18,446 nucleotides of DNA from Pseudomonadota bacterium. GTDB taxonomy: Bacteria; Pseudomonadota; Alphaproteobacteria; Sphingomonadales; Sphingomonadaceae. The position numbers and the translations under genes were made by a program. The notes beneath the pieces are model-generated. The model saw nothing but the letters and a program-made list of their open reading frames with translations. It was not told where the DNA came from and did no database searches. Position 1 is the first letter of the stretch; every line of letters starts with the position of its first letter. The stretch lies in contig JAEXLC010000098.1 in assembly GCA_023445495.1 (NCBI GenBank), forward strand, positions 1-18,446. Reading direction: 5' to 3'. Positions 14,975 to 18,446 of this stretch are shown piece after piece.

Positions 14975-16606
14975 TTGGAAACCGTATCGATCATCCTGTT
15001 CCTGCTGCTCGCCGTGGTGGTCAGCGGCGCCTTCGCCCGGATGCTGCCGATCGGCATACCGGTGCCGCTGGTGCAGATCCTGCTCGGCGCCGTGATCGGC
15101 CTGTCCACCTCGCACCGGGTGGAGCTCGATCCCGAGCTGTTCCTCTTCCTGTTCCTGCCGCCTTTGCTGTTCCTCGACGGCTGGCGCATCCCCAAGGACG
15201 AGCTGTTCAAGGATCTTTCCACCGTGGTCGAGCTGGCGCTCGGGCTGGTGCTGCTGACCGTGATCGGCATGGGGCTGATGATCAACTGGATGATACCGGC
15301 GATGCCGCTCGCGGTGGCCTTCGCGCTCGCTGCCGTCGTCTCTCCGACCGATCCGATCGCGGTTTCGGCGATCGCCGCGCGCGTGCCGATCCCGAAGCGC
15401 ATGATGCACATCCTCGAAGGCGAGTCGCTGCTCAACGACGCTTCCGGCCTGGTCTGCCTGCGCTTCGCCGTCGCCGCCGCGCTGACCGGCAGCTTCTCGG
15501 CGGGCGAAGCCGCGCTCACCTTCCTCTGGGTCGCCGGTGGCGGCCTGGCGATCGGCGTGCTCGTCACCCTGGCGGTGTCGATCGCCAAGACCTGGGTCAC
15601 CCGGCGCTGGGGCGAGGATACCGGCTCGCAGATCCTGGTCAGCCTGCTGATTCCGTTTGGCTCGTACCTGCTGGCCGAGCATTTCCACGCATCGGGCATC
15701 CTCGCCGCGGTGGCGGCGGGCGTGACGATGACCTTTGCCGAGATCTCCCGCCAGGCGATGGCGGTCACCCGCATGCGCCGCAACTCGGTGTGGGATACGC
15801 TGCAATTCACCCTGAACGGCGTGATCTTCGTGCTGCTCGGCGAGCAGCTGCCCAGCATCGTCGCCGGCGCCAAGGAAACCGTGCTGCTGACCGGCCATCA
15901 CTCGCCCTGGTGGCTGGGTATCTATGTCGTCGCGATCGTCGCCGGGCTGGCGGCATTGCGCTTCGCCTGGGTGTGGACGTCGCTGCGCCTGACCATCCTG
16001 CGCAAGCGCGAGGGCATGGCGCATATGCAGAGCCCGAACTGGCGCCTGGTCGCGGCGACCTCGTTCGCCGGCGTGCGCGGCGCGATCACGCTGGCCGGTG
16101 TGCTCACCCTGCCGCTGGCGCTGCGCGACGGCACGCCCTTCCCCGCGCGTGATCTGGCGATCTTCCTGGCCGCCGGCGTGATCATCGTGTCGCTGCTTCT
16201 CGCCAGCTTCGCGCTGCCGATCCTGCTCAAGGACCTGAAGCTTCCGCCCGAGCCCTCGCGCCAGGCGGAGGAGGATGCCGCGCGTGTCGCCACCGCCGAA
16301 GCCGCGATCCGCGCGGTCGAGCGGCACCAGCACGAACAGGGCGAAGCGAATGACGACCCCGGCCATTATGCCGCCGCCGGCGCCAAGGTGATGGACTTCT
16401 ATCAGGAGCGGATCGACGGGCTGAGCGATGGCGGTGCCGACGAACTGCGCCTGCAGGAACGGCTCGCCAGCGAGCTGCGGCTGGTCGGCATCCAGGCCGA
16501 GCGCACCCAGCTGCTCGAGCTTGCCAGGGCCCGCGCGATCGGCAGCGAGATCGCCCGCAAGCTCACTCGCGAGCTCGACCTGGCCGAGGCCCGCCACCGC
16601 GGGTGA
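14975..16606 (+). CDS. CPA1-family Na+/H+ antiporter
   Basis: 543 residues. About 12 transmembrane helices span 1-410, and a hydrophilic, partly helical cytoplasmic tail spans about 415-543. Signature motifs are LPPLLFLDGWRIP (61-73), SPTDPIAVSAI (123-133, with Asp126) and EGESLLNDASGLV (148-160, with Asp155), as in CPA1 exchangers of the NhaP/YjcE type. It exchanges cytoplasmic Na+ (or K+) for external H+, serving pH and salt homeostasis. The start is TTG at 14975 with a GGGA ribosome-binding site. The next in-frame ATG is residue 23 and would delete the first membrane helix, and an in-frame TGA at 14927 excludes longer starts. It follows the KdpDE-like pair by 84 nt, so co-transcription is likely. 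Confidence 0.92.
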   Translation: METVSIILFLLLAVVVSGAFARMLPIGIPVPLVQILLGAVIGLSTSHRVELDPELFLFLFLPPLLFLDGWRIPKDELFKDLSTVVELALGLVLLTVIGMGLMINWMIPAMPLAVAFALAAVVSPTDPIAVSAIAARVPIPKRMMHILEGESLLNDASGLVCLRFAVAAALTGSFSAGEAALTFLWVAGGGLAIGVLVTLAVSIAKTWVTRRWGEDTGSQILVSLLIPFGSYLLAEHFHASGILAAVAAGVTMTFAEISRQAMAVTRMRRNSVWDTLQFTLNGVIFVLLGEQLPSIVAGAKETVLLTGHHSPWWLGIYVVAIVAGLAALRFAWVWTSLRLTILRKREGMAHMQSPNWRLVAATSFAGVRGAITLAGVLTLPLALRDGTPFPARDLAIFLAAGVIIVSLLLASFALPILLKDLKLPPEPSRQAEEDAARVATAEAAIRAVERHQHEQGEANDDPGHYAAAGAKVMDFYQERIDGLSDGGADELRLQERLASELRLVGIQAERTQLLELARARAIGSEIARKLTRELDLAEARHRG

Positions 16607-16612
16607 CGCACG

Positions 16613-16649
16613 AAAAAGGGCGCGCGGTACCTGAGCACCGCGCACCTTT
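16613..16649. terminator. Bidirectional intrinsic terminator
   Basis: GCGCGGT (16622-16628) and ACCGCGC (16637-16643) form a perfect stem around an 8-nt loop. Flanking AAAAAGG and CCTTT lengthen it with one irregularity. On the minus strand the hairpin is followed by TTTTT, ending the pirin transcript. On the plus strand it is followed by a weaker TTTGGTTCTT. It sits between the convergent antiporter and pirin genes. Confidence 0.8.
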
Positions 16650-16655
16650 GGTTCT

Positions 16656-17354
16656 TCAGGCAGCGTCGACCATCACGATCTCGCTGTCCTCGATTGCGGT
16701 GACCTTGAGCACCGCAAGGTCGCTGATCGCCGCGCCATCCCGGGCATTGACCCGGACGCCGTCGATCTCGATCGCGCCGGTGGCGGGGACGAGATAGGCC
16801 TTGCGGTCCGCGCCCAGCGCATATTCGGCGGTCTCGCCGGCCTTGAGCGTGGCGCCGATCACCCGCGCATCGGTGCGGATCGGCAGCGCGTCATTGTCGT
16901 TCTCATAGCCCGAGGCGAGCGTGACGAAATGGCCCGAGCGATCGCCCTTGGGGAAGGGCTTGGCGCCCCAGCTTGGTGCTTCGCCGTCGCGGGTCGGCAC
17001 GATCCAGATCTGGAAGATCCGGGTGGTGACGTCCTCGAGATTATACTCCGAGTGACGGATGCCGGTGCCGGCGCTCATCACCTGGACGTCGCCCGCTTCG
17101 GTGCGGCCCTTGTTGCCCAGATTGTCCTGGTGGGTGATCGCACCCTCGCGGACATAGGTGATGATCTCCATGTCGCGGTGCGGGTGCGGCGGGAAGCCGG
17201 TCTGCGGCGCGATCGTGTCGTCGTTCCACACGCGCAGGTTGCCCCAGTGCATCCGGGCGGGATCATGATAGCCGGCGAACGAGAAATGGTGCTTGGCGTC
17301 GAGCCAGCCATGGTTGGCACCGCCGAGGCTGTCATAGGGGCGAAGTTCGATCAT
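16656..17354 (-). CDS. Pirin-family bicupin (YhhW-like, quercetinase type)
   Basis: A 232-residue two-cupin protein without a signal peptide, so cytoplasmic. The N-terminal pirin domain contains FSFAGYHDPARMHWGNLRV, then metal ligands His57 and His59 in PPHPHRDMEI and His101 and Glu103 in GIRHSEYN. These match in spacing and numbering the metal site of E. coli YhhW, which has quercetin 2,3-dioxygenase activity. The C-terminal cupin (about 150-232) has lost the metal motif, as is usual. The start is supported by AGGAGA six nucleotides before ATG. It is divergent from a LysR regulator, an arrangement often seen for pirin genes, suggesting control by that regulator. The biological substrate is uncertain. 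Confidence 0.92.
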   Translation of the reverse strand: MIELRPYDSLGGANHGWLDAKHHFSFAGYHDPARMHWGNLRVWNDDTIAPQTGFPPHPHRDMEIITYVREGAITHQDNLGNKGRTEAGDVQVMSAGTGIRHSEYNLEDVTTRIFQIWIVPTRDGEAPSWGAKPFPKGDRSGHFVTLASGYENDNDALPIRTDARVIGATLKAGETAEYALGADRKAYLVPATGAIEIDGVRVNARDGAAISDLAVLKVTAIEDSEIVMVDAA

Positions 17355-17443
17355 CTTGCATCTCCTGTGGGGTAGCGCTGGCCGCCCCTTGTGAGACTGG
17401 ATTTAGGGCTTGCCCGCTTTCCCGGTCAGAGGGATAAAATCCT

Positions 17444-17456
17444 TCGAAACGTTCGA
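17444..17456. promoter_or_regulatory. Inverted repeat between pirin and lysR genes
   Basis: TCGAA (17444-17448)-ACG-TTCGA (17452-17456), with partly matching TCC/GGA flanks (17440-17442 and 17457-17459), lies in the 114-bp divergent gap. It overlaps the GAGGAAG ribosome-binding region of the LysR gene. It is a candidate LysR-type binding site that would allow self-repression. A T-rich TTTTATCC on the minus strand nearby may be part of the pirin promoter. Function is inferred. Confidence 0.35.
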
Positions 17457-17468
17457 GGAAGTTGAATA

Positions 17469-18398
17469 GTGAATACGCCGGGCACGCCGACCTATGACCA
17501 GCTGCGCATCTTCCTGACGATCGTCGATACCGGCAGCTTCGCGGGCGCCGGGCGCAAGCTCAACCGGGCGGTGTCGGTAATCAGCTATGGTATCGCCAAC
17601 CTGGAAGCGCAGCTCGGCATCACGCTGTTCGATCGCGAGGGCACCCGCAAACCGCAGCTCACCGTCGCCGGCCGCGCCCTGCTCGCCGAGGCGCGGAGCA
17701 TTTCGGACGGCATGGACGGGCTGCGCGCCAAGGTGAAGGGGCTGCTCGACGGGCTCGAAGCGGAGGTCAGCCTGGCGGTGGACGTGATGCTGCCGGCCGA
17801 GCGGCTCGGCAAGGTGCTGCGCGCCTTTGCACGGGAGTTCCCCACGGTGCAGTTGCGCCTGCATGTCGAGGCGTTGGGCGCAATCACGGCGATGGTGCTC
17901 GATCACGAAGCGGTGATCGGCATTTCCGGGCCGCTCTCTTCGGGCGTCGAAGGTATCGAGAGCATGGTGGCGGGATCGGTGGCAATGGTGCCGGTGGCCG
18001 CGCCGGACCACCCGCTCGGCCGGATGGAAGTAATCCCGCCGGGCGCCGGGCGCGACTATACCCAGCTCGTGCTGACCGACCGCTCGCGCTTCACCGAGGG
18101 GCAGGACTTCTCGGTCACCAGCCCCAAGACCTGGCGGCTGGCCGATCTCGGCGCCAAGCACGCGCTGCTGATCGAGGGGATCGGCTGGGGCAACATGCCG
18201 CTGCCGATGATCGAGCCGGACCTAGTGGCGGGCACGCTGATCCGGCTGGGCATGCCCGATCATGTCGGCGGTACCTATCGCTTCTCGGGTATCTGGCGGC
18301 GTGACACCCCGCCGGGGCCGGCAGCGGCATGGCTGCTCGACCAGTTCGTTCAGCTTGGGGCGCATGACGCGGAGCTGGCCGGGATGACGGACGTGTAG
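17469..18398 (+). CDS. LysR-family transcriptional regulator
   Basis: 309 residues. The N-terminal winged HTH (about 8-66) reads LRIFLTIVDTGSFAGAGRKLNRAVSVISYGIANLE, then ITLFDREG and LTVAGRALL. The effector domain (about 93-300) is of LysR_substrate type. The start is GTG with AGGAAG about 8 nt upstream, and no nearby ATG is in frame. It is transcribed divergently from the pirin gene with 114 bp between, the classic layout for a LysR protein controlling its neighbour. The effector could be a phenolic or an oxidative cue given the pirin, but nothing in the sequence shows this. A GC-rich hairpin follows the stop codon. Confidence 0.92.
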   Translation: MNTPGTPTYDQLRIFLTIVDTGSFAGAGRKLNRAVSVISYGIANLEAQLGITLFDREGTRKPQLTVAGRALLAEARSISDGMDGLRAKVKGLLDGLEAEVSLAVDVMLPAERLGKVLRAFAREFPTVQLRLHVEALGAITAMVLDHEAVIGISGPLSSGVEGIESMVAGSVAMVPVAAPDHPLGRMEVIPPGAGRDYTQLVLTDRSRFTEGQDFSVTSPKTWRLADLGAKHALLIEGIGWGNMPLPMIEPDLVAGTLIRLGMPDHVGGTYRFSGIWRRDTPPGPAAAWLLDQFVQLGAHDAELAGMTDV

Positions 18399-18418
18399 GG
18401 CCCAGCCCTTCCACTACT

Positions 18419-18439
18419 CCCCTCCCTGCAAGGGAGGGG
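18419..18439. repeat. GC-rich palindrome after lysR, REP-like, possible terminator
   Basis: Perfect 9-bp stem: CCCCTCCCT (18419-18427), loop GCA, AGGGAGGGG (18431-18439). A second pairing is possible between CCCAGCCC (18401-18408) and GGGCTGGG (18437-18444), giving two mutually exclusive folds. It lies 20 nt past the lysR stop. Similar CCCTCCC palindromes are common in sphingomonad intergenic DNA, from recollection and unchecked. No T-tract is visible before the window ends. Confidence 0.5.
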
Positions 18440-18446
18440 CTGGGGG

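Noticed and set aside
14360..16645. Minus-strand open frame (761 codons) opposite the response regulator and antiporter
   Set aside because: Low-complexity Arg/Gln/His/Asp-rich translation, no motif; the plus strand carries two intact, motif-supported genes.
1..18446. CRISPR array, tRNA or rRNA genes, insertion sequence or prophage
   Set aside because: No regularly spaced repeats, no recognisable RNA gene and no transposase, integrase or phage gene were found; composition is uniform across the window.

Overview
The window looks like a chromosomal segment from a sphingomonad (Sphingomonas or a close relative, Alphaproteobacteria). This is inferred from very high GC with strongly GC-rich third codon positions, a TonB-dependent receptor with the typical EEIVVTAQRREQSLQDVP-type N-terminus, densely packed genes with ATGA and 14-nt overlaps, and short GC-rich palindromes at both window edges of the kind common in sphingomonad intergenic regions. 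No rRNA, tRNA, CRISPR array, transposase or phage gene was seen. Genome rank and species cannot be read from the sequence.

Left block (91-4678, minus strand, transcribed right to left): a cytochrome c5-type lipoprotein, a Tat-signalled flavoprotein of the gulonolactone/arabinonolactone/alditol oxidase family, and a Tat-signalled PLP protein of the D-threonine aldolase/alanine racemase fold whose C-terminal metal ligands appear replaced. These three are packed with a 3-nt gap and an 8-nt overlap. After a 106-nt gap come an exported alpha/beta hydrolase with an Asp nucleophile and an exported cupin, joined by an ATGA overlap. All five products carry export signals, so this is a periplasmic module, probably feeding electrons from an organic substrate to the respiratory chain. 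Its substrate is unknown.

Centre (4690-10603, plus strand): divergent from that block is a sugar-uptake operon: TonB-dependent receptor, cytoplasmic GH1 beta-glucosidase, sugar-type MFS permease and TetR regulator. Together they give outer-membrane import, inner-membrane transport and intracellular hydrolysis of a beta-glycoside. The shared 264-bp divergent region carries an AT-rich dyad with a direct repeat beside a perfect TTGACA hexamer. It is the best candidate operator for the TetR protein and could couple both blocks.

Right part (10622-18446): a GT4 glycosyltransferase and a Pal/OmpA lipoprotein lie on the minus strand. The pal leader can fold into a long hairpin that buries its Shine-Dalgarno sequence. 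Divergent from pal is a KdpD/KdpE-like two-component pair in which the kinase lacks the large N-terminal KdpD sensor. It is followed not by a Kdp pump but by a CPA1 Na+/H+ antiporter with a TTG start. A bidirectional terminator separates this from a pirin (quercetinase-type) gene, which is divergent from a LysR regulator with an inverted repeat between them.

The most interesting items are the periplasmic flavoprotein/PLP/cytochrome module with its shared operator region, and the pal leader hairpin.
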